From NCBI RefSeq assembly GCF_008761635.1, contig NZ_CP044344.1:1674001-1738000 (forward strand): 64,000 nt of DNA, read 5' to 3'. The DNA comes from Nocardioides cynanchi (GTDB lineage: Bacteria; Actinomycetota; Actinomycetes; Propionibacteriales; Nocardioidaceae). The stretch's first letter is position 1. Each line of letters begins with the position of its first letter. Made by a program: the position numbers and the translations under genes. The notes under the pieces were generated by a model. That model was given only the letters and a program-made list of their open reading frames with translations. It was not told the origin of the DNA and did no database searches. This document shows, in pieces, positions 15,893-23,940 of this stretch.

Positions 15893-16657
15893 TCAGCACC
15901 AGCGGCGGGTGCCGTGCCGGGTGAGGTCGACGTCGCGTCGTAGCACCGCGATCCGGTCGGACCAGTGCGTGCAGGTGTGAGCGAACGCCTTGTCGCGGTA
16001 CTCCACCGCGAGCACCGAGCTGCCGTAGTGCTTCACGTAGCTGCTGCACTCGTGGTACTGCCCACACTGCTCGGCCACGGCGAAGTCGAAGCCGACCGTG
16101 GTGCCGTCCCAGCCGGCGCGGTTCTTCTGCGCCGCCGCGAGGCCGGCGCCATGGGCGCGGGCCACCAGCAGCCTGGAGTAGGCGTTGGCGTCCGCGGAGG
16201 TGAGCAGGTGGTGGCTGCGGGTGAAGGAGTCCTGGTTGTCGTACTCCACGGCCTGGTAGCCGTCGGCTGCACAGCGGTCGGTCCAGCGGCCCATGATGTC
16301 GGCCAGCGCGTGCCGCTCGGCCGAGGTGCGCAGGTCGAGCAGCCACTCGCCCCAGACCGAGTCGACCACGGGCGTTCCGTGGCGCTTGAGCACCAGCGAC
16401 CAATGTCGGTGCCAGAAGGCCTTCTCGTCGGCCTGGGTCTGGAAGCCGTTGACGTAGCAGATGTCGTACTTCCCGGCCACCGGCGCGGCTCGCCGGTCGC
16501 GCTCGACGATGCCGACGTGAGCGGGCACCGGGCGCGCGCCTCCGAGCTGGTAGTCCCAGTCGGTGCCGGTCGGCGGCAGGGTGATCGTCTGCGCCGCTCC
16601 GCCCGTGGCCGGGGCACCGACCAGCAGGAGCAGCAGGGTCAGCAGGACGGCGCGCAC
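15893..16657 (-). CDS. Secreted GH114-type glycoside hydrolase (endo-alpha-1,4-polygalactosaminidase family)
   Basis: A 254-residue exported protein with a Sec-type signal (VRAVLLTLLLLLVGAPATGGAAQ). The mature part has the GH114 TIM-barrel landmarks: WDYQLGG at the start, YDICYVNGFQTQ, a central strand GYQAVEYDNQDSF whose acidic residues are the expected catalytic ones, and AAQKNRAGW. The family cleaves polygalactosaminoglycans of the Pel/galactosaminogalactan type. GTG 16657 begins one base after the stop of a 48-residue membrane protein gene, so the two are coupled. Four cysteines in the last third suggest disulphides, fitting secretion. It might act on an exopolysaccharide of neighbours or of the cell itself. 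Confidence 0.82.
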   Translation of the reverse strand: MRAVLLTLLLLLVGAPATGGAAQTITLPPTGTDWDYQLGGARPVPAHVGIVERDRRAAPVAGKYDICYVNGFQTQADEKAFWHRHWSLVLKRHGTPVVDSVWGEWLLDLRTSAERHALADIMGRWTDRCAADGYQAVEYDNQDSFTRSHHLLTSADANAYSRLLVARAHGAGLAAAQKNRAGWDGTTVGFDFAVAEQCGQYHECSSYVKHYGSSVLAVEYRDKAFAHTCTHWSDRIAVLRRDVDLTRHGTRRWC

Positions 16658-16658
16658 G

Positions 16659-16805
16659 TCAGCGCCGCTCGCCGTCGCCCGGTGCGCCGTCGGAGCCGGG
16701 CCCGACCCGGCGAGCGTGCTCCTCGGCCTCCAGCCGTCGGCGCCGTACGACGACCAGGCCGAGCAGCACGACCACCACGACCACGCCCACGACGACCCAT
16801 TCCAT
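16659..16805 (-). CDS. 48-residue single-pass membrane protein
   Basis: ATG 16805 to TGA gives 48 residues: a very hydrophobic valine-rich segment (about residues 3-20) followed by RRRRLEAEEHARR and a polar glycine-rich tail. The charge pattern predicts the N terminus outside and the basic tail in the cytoplasm. Its stop is one base from the GTG of the GH114 gene, so translational coupling is likely. I do not recognise a family. It may be only a small leader peptide that promotes translation of the hydrolase, or a membrane partner of it. Confidence 0.55.
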   Translation of the reverse strand: MEWVVVGVVVVVVLLGLVVVRRRRLEAEEHARRVGPGSDGAPGDGERR

Positions 16806-16814
16806 GGGTCGACC

Positions 16815-17783
16815 CTACGGCGCTTCGGCGGCCGGGTCTGCCGAAGCGCGCAGCGCCCGGCGGCCCATCGTCGCGAGCACCTCGCGCAGCTCGGCGGGCT
16901 CCTGAACCTCGAACTCGAAGCCGATCCACGACAGGTGGAAGGCCAGCCCCTGCAGGCTCTCCGCACCGGCCTCCAGCAGCGTCGTCCGGTCGTCGACGGC
17001 GGTGAGCGTGACCGCCCGGACGCTGGTGCGTTCCGCGACCTCGGCGAGCGGGGCGTGGACCAGGACCCGGGCCTCGACGTGGTACGCCGAGCGGGTCACC
17101 GAGCGCTGCACATAGGCGGCGGGATCCTCGTGCTCGCGCGCCCTGAACCGCCACGTCGAGGCCTCCACCTCGGCCATCCGGTCGAGCCGGAACGTGCGCC
17201 AGTCGTCGCGGTCGACGTCGTACGCCATCAGATACCAGCGCCGGCCCGTGGCCACCAGGCCCACCGGCTCCACCGTCCGGGAGCTGGGAGTGCCGTCGCG
17301 GGCCTCGTAGTCGAAGCGCACCCGGACGGTGTCGCGCACGGCTCGGGCCAGTCGGAGCAGGGCCTCGCCGTCGACCGTGGCCTGCCCGCTGTCGAGGGTC
17401 TGCGTCGCCTCGTGGATCGCCCGCACCTCGCCGCGCAGCCGCGGCGGCATCACCTGGTCGAGCTTGGCCAGGGTGCGCAGCGCCGCCTCGCTGGCCCCCG
17501 AGACCGTGCCCCCGGCGGCGAGCCGCAGGGAGACCGCCACCGCCACCGCCTCGGCGTCGTCGAGCAGGAGCGGCGGCAGGCCCTTGCCCCGGCCCAGCTG
17601 GTAGCCGCCGCCGACGCCCTGCGCCGCCTGCACGGGGTAGCCCAGGCCACGCAGCCGCTCGACGTCGCGCCGAATGCTGCGGGTGGTCACCCCCAGCCGC
17701 TCGGCCAGCTCCGGGCCGGTCCACACCGGGCGCTGCTGGAGCAGCCCCAGGAGGTGCAGCACGCGTTCGGTGGTCTCGGCCAT
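16815..17783 (-). CDS. WYL-domain transcriptional regulator (YafY/DeoR type)
   Basis: A 322-residue regulator: N-terminal HTH_11 winged helix (about 1-60; ERVLHLLGLLQQRPVWTGPELAERLGVTTRSIRRDVERLRGLGYPV), the GGGYQLG wing, then the WYL domain (about 140-225, RRWYLMAYDVDRDDWRTFRLDRM) and a WCX-like C-terminal extension. WYL domains sense ligands, in some proteins nucleic-acid-derived. It is divergent from a DinB - DinB - VOC operon, a recurrent actinobacterial arrangement, and a perfect 6-3-6 palindrome lies between them. Control of that operon and of its own gene is likely. Confidence 0.9.
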   Translation of the reverse strand: MAETTERVLHLLGLLQQRPVWTGPELAERLGVTTRSIRRDVERLRGLGYPVQAAQGVGGGYQLGRGKGLPPLLLDDAEAVAVAVSLRLAAGGTVSGASEAALRTLAKLDQVMPPRLRGEVRAIHEATQTLDSGQATVDGEALLRLARAVRDTVRVRFDYEARDGTPSSRTVEPVGLVATGRRWYLMAYDVDRDDWRTFRLDRMAEVEASTWRFRAREHEDPAAYVQRSVTRSAYHVEARVLVHAPLAEVAERTSVRAVTLTAVDDRTTLLEAGAESLQGLAFHLSWIGFEFEVQEPAELREVLATMGRRALRASADPAAEAP

Positions 17784-17807
17784 GCCCGGCAGTCTGTCAG
17801 AGGTTGC

Positions 17808-17822
17808 GGACAGGAACTGTCC
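17808..17822. promoter_or_regulatory. Operator candidate for the WYL regulator
   Basis: GGACAG-GAA-CTGTCC is a perfect inverted repeat in the 99-bp divergent gap. A wider pair, GGTTGC (17802-17807) and GCAACC (17844-17849), surrounds it. It lies about 60 bases upstream of the dinB-like start. Confidence 0.45.
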
Positions 17823-17882
17823 TGTTTGCCGCTGAGGCTGGAGGCAACCACCACGACCCCGTCACCGAAAGAGGACCCTCTC

Positions 17883-18476
17883 ATGGCGCTGCACGCTCCC
17901 CCGGTCGCGAACGAGACCGACGCGATCATCGGCTTCCTGGGCCAGGCCCAGGACGCCTTCCCGGCCCTGCTCCACGGTCTCACCGCCGCCCAGGCGGCCC
18001 GGTCCCCCAGCGCGTCGTCCCTCAGCCTCGGCGCGCTGGTCAAGCACGTCACCGACGTCCAGCTGTCCTGGCTGGCGAAGGCCGAGGCGGCCCCGGGGCC
18101 GGTCCAGGAGACGCCGGAGGACGAAGCGGCCTACCTCGAGAGCTTCCGCTTCGAGGAGTCCGACTCGCTCGACGACGTGCTGGCGGCGCATGCGGAAGCG
18201 TCCGCGGCCGTGCTCGACGCAGTACGCCGGATCGACCTCGGCACCGTGGTCCCGGTCCCCGACGCGCCGTGGTTCCCGACGGACGGGCCACCCTGGTCGG
18301 TGCGCTGGATCTGGTGGCACCTGATGGAGGAGCTGTCGCGCCACGCAGGGCACGGCGACATCATCCGCGAGACCCTCGACGGGGCCACCATGTACGCGCT
18401 GGTGGCGGCTCGGGAGGGGCTCGCCGACCTGCCGTTCATCGAGGCCTGGCAGCCGGCCACCGAGGTGGACGCGTGA
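17883..18476 (+). CDS. DinB-family protein 1
   Basis: A 197-residue four-helix-bundle protein of the DinB_2/DUF664 type. Metal-binding histidines are visible in LGALVKHVTDVQLSW (helix 2) and WWHLMEELSRHAGHGDIIRE (C-terminal). The family includes mycothiol- and bacillithiol-dependent transferases and uncharacterised metalloproteins; a thiol transferase or detoxification role is plausible in an actinobacterium but not shown. ATG 17883 has a GAAAGAGGA site upstream. It is first of three overlapping genes (dinB-like, dinB-like, VOC) opposite the WYL regulator. Confidence 0.85.
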   Translation: MALHAPPVANETDAIIGFLGQAQDAFPALLHGLTAAQAARSPSASSLSLGALVKHVTDVQLSWLAKAEAAPGPVQETPEDEAAYLESFRFEESDSLDDVLAAHAEASAAVLDAVRRIDLGTVVPVPDAPWFPTDGPPWSVRWIWWHLMEELSRHAGHGDIIRETLDGATMYALVAAREGLADLPFIEAWQPATEVDA

Positions 18477-19054
18477 CGGCGGTGGACTGGACGGCCCAGC
18501 TCCACGACCAGCTGGACTTCCACTGGCAGCACCTGTTCCGCCCACGGCTGGACGGGCTGACCGACGAGGAGCACCTCTGGGAGCCGGTCGCCGACTGCTG
18601 GAGCATCCGACCCCGCGGCACCTGCACCTCGCCGAGTCCGATCGGCTCGGGCCCCTGGCAGCGCGACGACGCCCCGGACGAGCCGGCGCCGGCTCCGGTG
18701 ACCACCATCGCCTGGCGGGTCGCGCACCTGACCGTCGAGGTGCTCGCGATGCGCAACGCCAGCCATCTCGGCGGTGCGCCTGCGGACTACGAGACCTGGC
18801 CCTACGCCGGCGCTGCGGCTGCGTCCCTGGCCGCGCTCGACGAGCAGTACGCCGTGTGGTCGGCCGGGGTGCGTGGGCTCGACCACGAGGCACTCGCCCG
18901 CCCGTGCGGAGAGGCCGAGGGCCCGTTCGCTTCGTACCCCCTGGCGGCACTGGTGCTCCACATCAACCGCGAGATGATCCACCACGGAGCCGAGATCTCC
19001 CTGCTCCGAGACCTCTACGCCCACCGCCCGACCAGCATCGAGGAGCCCGCATGA
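18473..19054 (+). CDS. DinB-family protein 2
   Basis: A 193-residue relative of the DinB superfamily. The N-terminal helix holds QLDFHWQHLFRPRLDGLTDEEHLWEPV, which resembles mycothiol-dependent maleylpyruvate isomerase-like proteins; histidine ligands recur in WRVAHLTVEVLAMRNASH and LHINREMIHHGAEISLLRDLY. The segment CWSIRPRGTCT suggests a ligand site but is not diagnostic. GTG 18473 overlaps the previous stop (GTGA), and its own stop overlaps the VOC start (ATGA). The three proteins should be made in matched amounts. Confidence 0.85.
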   Translation: MTAVDWTAQLHDQLDFHWQHLFRPRLDGLTDEEHLWEPVADCWSIRPRGTCTSPSPIGSGPWQRDDAPDEPAPAPVTTIAWRVAHLTVEVLAMRNASHLGGAPADYETWPYAGAAAASLAALDEQYAVWSAGVRGLDHEALARPCGEAEGPFASYPLAALVLHINREMIHHGAEISLLRDLYAHRPTSIEEPA

Positions 19055-19512
19055 GCCGCACCTTCCAGGTCACCTTCGACTGCGCCGACCCGATCGCCCA
19101 GAGCAGGTTCTGGGCGGAGGTGCTGCACTACGTCATCCAGCCACCCCCGGGTCGCGACCTGGCGCCCGGCGAGGACCCGATCGACGCGTGGATGGAGTTC
19201 CTCGAGCAGGCCGGCGTCCCCGAGGACCAGCGCAACACCGCCTCGGCGATCGTGGACCCGGACGGCGACGGCCCGCGGCTGTTCTTCCAGAAGGTGCCCG
19301 AGGGCAAGACCGCGAAGAACCGCGTGCACCTCGACGTGCGAGCGGCCGTCGGCCTCGAGGGTGACGAGCGGATGGCGACGCTCGAGGCTGAGCACGACCG
19401 ACTCGTCGGCCTCGGCGCGAGCCGCCTCGAACGCCACGAGCCGGCGCCCCCGATGAGCGGAGGCTTCATCGTGATGCAGGACCCGGAGGGCAACGAGTTC
19501 TGCCTGGACTGA
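19051..19512 (+). CDS. VOC-superfamily (glyoxalase-like) protein
   Basis: A 153-residue protein with two beta-alpha-beta-beta-beta modules: TFQVTFDCADPIAQSRFWAEVL at the N terminus, KNRVHLDVRAAV in the middle and GGFIVMQDPEGNEFCLD at the C terminus. The Glu in the last motif is a usual metal ligand; the middle motif offers His. It belongs to the glyoxalase-like domain group common in actinobacteria and may act in thiol-linked detoxification or be a small-molecule binding protein. It is the last gene of the WYL-controlled unit and converges 8 bases from the TMEM175 gene. Confidence 0.88.
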   Translation: MSRTFQVTFDCADPIAQSRFWAEVLHYVIQPPPGRDLAPGEDPIDAWMEFLEQAGVPEDQRNTASAIVDPDGDGPRLFFQKVPEGKTAKNRVHLDVRAAVGLEGDERMATLEAEHDRLVGLGASRLERHEPAPPMSGGFIVMQDPEGNEFCLD

Positions 19513-19520
19513 GGTCGACG

Positions 19521-20120
19521 TCAGTCGACGGCGTTGCCGAGCTCGCGCTGGCGCTGGAGGTAGCGCTCGATGCGCGGGTCCGGGACGAGCCACAGCAGGG
19601 CGACCACCACGAACGGGACCAGGCCGAGCCAGGGCTGGACGAAGGCCAGGGCGATCCCCAGCGCGTAGAGCACCGGCGACGCCTTCCCCTTGCGGTCGGC
19701 ACCGAACACCTCGGCCATCCGCTCGCGGCTCTCGGGCATCCGCGTCATCCTCCGCTGGAGGATGGTGAACGCGATCGCCGCCAGCAGCAGGTTCACGCCG
19801 TACACGACCGTCGAGGCCCGGCCGAAGTGCTCGTCCATCCACGCCGTGGTGAACGGGTAGAGCGACAGCCAGAACAGCAGGTGCAGGTTGGCCCACAGCA
19901 CGGTGCCGTCCACGGACTTGCAGATCTGGAACAGGTGGTGGTGGTTGTTCCAGTAGATACCGATGTAGACGAAGCTCAGCAAGTAGGTCAGCAGGCTGGT
20001 GGCCGAGCTGCGCAGGTCGGAGAAGTCGGCTCCGTCCGGTGGCTTCAGCTCCAGCACCATCACCGTGATGATGATGGCGAGGACGCCGTCGCTGAACGCT
20101 TCGAGGCGGCCCGTGGACAT
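19521..20120 (-). CDS. TMEM175-family potassium channel (DUF1211)
   Basis: A 199-residue membrane protein with six predicted segments. The first carries the diagnostic family motif RLEAFSDGVLAIIITVMVLEL (RxxxFSDGVxAI...LEL), whose residues line the ion pathway and selectivity constriction. The IGIYWNNHHHLF segment and an NLLLA helix are also typical. Bacterial TMEM175 proteins form tetrameric, weakly selective potassium channels. The gene is monocistronic: 20 bases separate it from the hydroxyacyl-CoA dehydrogenase gene upstream on the same strand, so read-through is possible. Confidence 0.9.
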   Translation of the reverse strand: MSTGRLEAFSDGVLAIIITVMVLELKPPDGADFSDLRSSATSLLTYLLSFVYIGIYWNNHHHLFQICKSVDGTVLWANLHLLFWLSLYPFTTAWMDEHFGRASTVVYGVNLLLAAIAFTILQRRMTRMPESRERMAEVFGADRKGKASPVLYALGIALAFVQPWLGLVPFVVVALLWLVPDPRIERYLQRQRELGNAVD

Positions 20121-20140
20121 GGGCCGATCCTAGGGGGCGC

Positions 20141-21952
20141 TCAGACGGAGTAGTCGCGGAAGCCGCGCTGCGTCTTGCGGCCCAGGTAGCCGGCGGTCAC
20201 CAGGTGCTCGAGCAACGGCGCGGGGGCGAAGCCGGGCTCGCGGAACTCCAGGTAGAGCTCGCGCTGGATCGCCAGCGACACGTCGTTCCCCACCACGTCG
20301 AGGAGCTCGAACGGCCCCATCGGGAGGGCACAGCCCTGCTTCATCGCGATGTCGATGTCGTCGGCCGTGGCGTAGTGGGCCTCGAGCATCTTCACCGCGT
20401 CGTTGAGGTAGGGGAACAGCAGCGCGTTGACGATGAAGCCGGCCCGATCCCCGCACGAGACCGCCACCTTGCCGACCTTCTCGCACAGGGCGAGGACCGT
20501 CTCGCGGACGTCGTCGCCGGTGCTCACCGTCGAGACCACCTCGACCAGCTTCATGATCGGCGCCGGGTTGAAGAAGTGCATCCCGATGACGTCCTGCGGT
20601 CGCTTGGTCGCGGTGGCGCAGGAGATGATCGGCAGGCTGCTGGTGGTCGTGGCCAGGATCGCGCCCGGCTTGCAGATCTCGTCGAGGTTCTCGAACAGGG
20701 TGGTCTTGACGGCGAGGTCCTCGGCGATCGCCTCGACGGCGAGGTCCACCGTGGCCAGGTCGTCCAGGCTGGCGGTGCCGCTCAGGCGCGCCAGCACGTC
20801 GGGCTTGACGGCCGCGTCGAGCTTGCCGCGCTGGATCGCCTTGTCGAGCGACCGCTCGATGGTGGCCCGGACCGCGTCGACCTTGGCCTGTGACCGGCCG
20901 ACGTAGGTCACGTCGTACCCCGCCTTGGCGAAGACCTCGACGAGCCCGGTGGCCATCGTGCCGGTGCCGACGACACCGACCGACGTGATCGGGCGACGCA
21001 GCTGCGGCCTGTCGTCGGCGCTCGGCGTGTGCGCGTCCGCCACGACGACCGGGCTGTCCGACCCCTCGTAGGTGTAGAACCCACGGCCGGCCTTGCGGCC
21101 GAGGAACCCCGCGGTGACCAGCTGCTTGAGGATCGGGGTGGGCGCGTGCAGGCGGTCGCGGCCCTGCTTGTACATCGTGTCGAGGATCTCGTACGCCGTG
21201 TCCAGACCGATCAGGTCGAGCAGCGCAAGCGGCCCCATCGGGTAGCCGCAGCCGAAGCGCATCGCAGCGTCGATGTCCTCGCGGCTGGCGAACTTCGCCT
21301 CGTACATCGAGGCGGCGTGGTTGAGGTAGCCGAACAGGAGCGTGTTGGCGATGAAGCCGGCGCGGTCGCCGCAGATCACGGGGTTCTTGCCGAGCCGGCC
21401 CACGAGCGCCTTCACGTCGTCGAGCACGTCCGGCTCGGTGACCACGGTCCGGATGATCTCCACGAAGCTCTGCACCGGCGCGGGGTTGAAGAAGTGGACC
21501 CCGATCACGCGACCCGGGTGGGCGTTGGCGGTGGAGATCTCGGTGACGCTCAGGCTCGAGGTGTTGGTGGCCAGGATCGTCTCCGGCTTCACGATCGCCT
21601 CGAGGTCACGGAAGATCGACTTCTTCAGCTCGACCGACTCGACCACCGCCTCGACCACGAAGTCGGCGTCGGCGAGGTCCTTCATCGAGGTCGTGAAGGT
21701 CACCCGCTCGACCAGGGCCCGCTGGTCCTCCTCGCTGAGCTTCCCGCGGGCGACGGCGCGAGCCGTGGAGTGCTGCAGGTGCTGGCGACCGCGCTCGAGG
21801 CTCTCCTCGTTGACCTCGACGCCGACGACCGCGAAGCCGTTGCGGGCGAAGACCTCGGCGATGCCGGCACCCATCGTGCCGAGCCCGACCACCCCGATCG
21901 TGGTGAACTCGCGGGAGGTCGACGCCTGGCCTTCGGTCACGGTGCTGCTCAT
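20141..21952 (-). CDS. Double-headed 3-hydroxyacyl-CoA dehydrogenase (two tandem HAD units)
   Basis: A 603-residue protein built of two complete 3-hydroxyacyl-CoA dehydrogenase units. Unit 1 (about 15-300) has the NAD motif GLGTMGAGIAEVFARNG and catalytic region GVHFFNPAPVQSFVEIIRT. Unit 2 (about 315-603) has GTGTMATGLVEVFAKAG and GMHFFNPAPIMKLVEVVST. Each ends in the C-terminal domain motif with DRAGFI(A/V)N and ALLDLIGLD or ELLDVVGND, so both active sites look intact. It lacks a crotonase domain, unlike FadB/FadJ. It should oxidise 3-hydroxyacyl-CoA (beta-oxidation, or PaaH-like 3-hydroxyadipyl-CoA). The internal duplication probably came from fusion of two FadB2-type genes. ATG 21952 is preceded by a weak ribosome site. 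Confidence 0.9.
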   Translation of the reverse strand: MSSTVTEGQASTSREFTTIGVVGLGTMGAGIAEVFARNGFAVVGVEVNEESLERGRQHLQHSTARAVARGKLSEEDQRALVERVTFTTSMKDLADADFVVEAVVESVELKKSIFRDLEAIVKPETILATNTSSLSVTEISTANAHPGRVIGVHFFNPAPVQSFVEIIRTVVTEPDVLDDVKALVGRLGKNPVICGDRAGFIANTLLFGYLNHAASMYEAKFASREDIDAAMRFGCGYPMGPLALLDLIGLDTAYEILDTMYKQGRDRLHAPTPILKQLVTAGFLGRKAGRGFYTYEGSDSPVVVADAHTPSADDRPQLRRPITSVGVVGTGTMATGLVEVFAKAGYDVTYVGRSQAKVDAVRATIERSLDKAIQRGKLDAAVKPDVLARLSGTASLDDLATVDLAVEAIAEDLAVKTTLFENLDEICKPGAILATTTSSLPIISCATATKRPQDVIGMHFFNPAPIMKLVEVVSTVSTGDDVRETVLALCEKVGKVAVSCGDRAGFIVNALLFPYLNDAVKMLEAHYATADDIDIAMKQGCALPMGPFELLDVVGNDVSLAIQRELYLEFREPGFAPAPLLEHLVTAGYLGRKTQRGFRDYSV

Positions 21953-22113
21953 GGGCCGAATCCTCCCACGCGTACGACGGCGTCGGCCGCGAGGTTCCTC
22001 ACACCCCGGCCGGTGCCGGGAGCACCCGATCGTGACCGGTTCGTGGCCCGGGCGAGACCACGGCGCCGTACGCTCGGAGGTACCCGCCATGCGTCGTACC
22101 ACGGGAGGCCACC

Positions 22114-23898
22114 ATGGAGCGACGGCTCGTGCCGGTGCTGGCGGCGGCCGCACTCGCGCTCACGGCCTGCGGTGGAGGTGGCGGCGGTGCCGCTCACTCG
22201 GCGTCGACCAGCCCCTCGGATCCCTCGAGCCCGCCCGTGTGCAACGGCTGCTGGATCGGCGACTCGGTGCCCGCGCACGGCCCGGTGGTGATCCAGGGCG
22301 CGCAGAAGGGCGGCACGGTCACCGTGCTGGTCCACGCGGGGCTCGGCACCACCCTCGACCCGGCCGAGACCTACCAGCCGGACACCCTCTCGATCGAGAG
22401 CAGCCTGGTCACGCGCTCGCTCACCCAGTACAAGTACGACCCTGCCCGCAGACGGATGCTCCTCGTGCCGGACCTCGCCACCGACCTCGGGAGCCACACG
22501 GACGACTACACGAAGTGGCGGTTCACCCTCCGGCCCGGCGTGCGGTTCGAGAACGGCGCACCGGTCACGGCGACGACCGTCGCCTGGGGCATCCGGCGCT
22601 GCCTGGACGCCACGACGTTCCCCACCGGTCCGTGCCAGTACTACCTGAACCCGAACCTCGAGGGCGGCCCGTCGTACCGCGGCCCCTACACGGCTCCGCG
22701 CCAGATCCTCAGGTCGGTGCGCGCCGCCGGGCACACGGTCACACTGGTGTTCGCCCGGCCCTTCCCGGACCTGCCCTACCTCGCCGCCCTGCCGGCGCTG
22801 GGTCCGGCCCCGCTCGGCAGCCGGTCGGACCCCGCGACCTACCGCACCCGTCCGCTGGCGACCGGCCCCTACCGGATCGCCTCCTACCGACCCGGTCATG
22901 CCCTGGTGCTGACCCGCAACCCACGCTGGGACCCGGTCACCGACCCCGGTCGTACGGCGTACCCCGACGGCTACGACTTCCGGGCCGGACTGTCGTCGCG
23001 GCGGATCGACCGCGAGCTGCTCGCGGACCGCGGCCGAGCGCAGACCACGCTGACGTACGACGACGTGACGGCCGCCGACTACCCCCGCTGGGCCCGGTCC
23101 GCCAGGCATCGCCTGACCCTGGGCCCGACGCCGTGCACGACCTACCTCGCACCGGACAACCGCGTCTTCACCGACCCCCGGGTGCGCCGGGCGCTGTCCT
23201 GGGCCTACCCCTACCGGGCCGTGATCCGCGCCGAGGGCCTGGTCCCCGGAGTCACGGCCGTGCCCGCCACGAACCTGATGCCCCCGGGGATGCCGGGCCG
23301 GATCCAGCACGACTCCGTCGCCAGGCGGGGGTTCGACACGAGCCCGGCGACGGCCCGGTCCCTGCTGCGCAGAGCGGGTGCCACCGGCCTGCCGGTCCGG
23401 TTCGCGTTCGACCCCCAGGACCCGTCGTCCGTGCGGGTCAAGGACGCGCTCGTCCGTGCCCTGGCCGCGGCCGGGTTCGCGCCGCGTGCCGAGGCGTCGT
23501 ACACCGGGACCAGCCTGCCCGGCAGCGCCCAAGGACCGCGGGTGGACCTGCGCTCGGTCACCCGCTGCGGCGACTGGCCGTCGGGCGGGCAGTGGCTGCC
23601 GCCGGTGTACGGGTCGACGAACGGCGGGCCGGGCGCCGGCCGGGGCAGCAACCTCGAGGCGTTCTCCCAGCCGGGGGTGGACCGGCGGATCGCGGCCATC
23701 GAGCGGCTCCCCTACGTGCGGCAGCAGCAGGCGTGGAGCCGGCTCGACAACACCACGCTGCAGCAGTGGTTCCCGATCGTGCCAATCTCGTACAGCGGGG
23801 TGGCGATGGCGCACGGCTCCCGGGTCGAGGGCATGTACGACGACGACGTGCACGCCATGCCGACCTGGAGCCAGATCTGGGTGGCCCCCGCGTCCTGA
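22114..23898 (+). CDS. ABC transporter substrate-binding lipoprotein, SBP_bac_5 family (orphan)
   Basis: A 594-residue solute-binding protein with a lipoprotein signal (LALTAC then a Gly-rich linker) and the peptide-family fold: GGTVTVLVHAGLGTTLDPAETYQPDT, KWRFTLRPGVRFENGAPVTATTVAWGIRRCLD, ATGPYRIASYRPG, VRRALSWAYPY. No permease or ATPase genes are adjacent, so it either uses a transporter encoded elsewhere or works as a stand-alone binding lipoprotein. A CNGCW pair close to the linker is unusual. ATG 22114 has a GGGAGG site (22103-22108). It is divergent from the hydroxyacyl-CoA dehydrogenase gene. Confidence 0.85.
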   Translation: MERRLVPVLAAAALALTACGGGGGGAAHSASTSPSDPSSPPVCNGCWIGDSVPAHGPVVIQGAQKGGTVTVLVHAGLGTTLDPAETYQPDTLSIESSLVTRSLTQYKYDPARRRMLLVPDLATDLGSHTDDYTKWRFTLRPGVRFENGAPVTATTVAWGIRRCLDATTFPTGPCQYYLNPNLEGGPSYRGPYTAPRQILRSVRAAGHTVTLVFARPFPDLPYLAALPALGPAPLGSRSDPATYRTRPLATGPYRIASYRPGHALVLTRNPRWDPVTDPGRTAYPDGYDFRAGLSSRRIDRELLADRGRAQTTLTYDDVTAADYPRWARSARHRLTLGPTPCTTYLAPDNRVFTDPRVRRALSWAYPYRAVIRAEGLVPGVTAVPATNLMPPGMPGRIQHDSVARRGFDTSPATARSLLRRAGATGLPVRFAFDPQDPSSVRVKDALVRALAAAGFAPRAEASYTGTSLPGSAQGPRVDLRSVTRCGDWPSGGQWLPPVYGSTNGGPGAGRGSNLEAFSQPGVDRRIAAIERLPYVRQQQAWSRLDNTTLQQWFPIVPISYSGVAMAHGSRVEGMYDDDVHAMPTWSQIWVAPAS

Positions 23899-23913
23899 CG
23901 TCAGGCGATGGTT

Positions 23914-23940
23914 GCGGAAGCGAGCCCCGGCGCTTGCCGC
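23914..23940. terminator. Convergent hairpin between SBP and D-amino-acid oxidase genes
   Basis: Arms GCGGAAGCG (23914-23922) and CGCTTGCCGC (23931-23940), with one bulged base and an 8-base loop, sit between two convergent genes. No T-run; typical of GC-rich actinobacterial terminators. Confidence 0.4.

Noticed and set aside
18473-19054. Frameshift suspected in the second DinB-like gene because of the unusual CTSPSPIGSG segment
   Set aside because: The frame is open throughout, His motifs lie before and after the segment, and related proteins have similar Gly/Pro-rich loops there.
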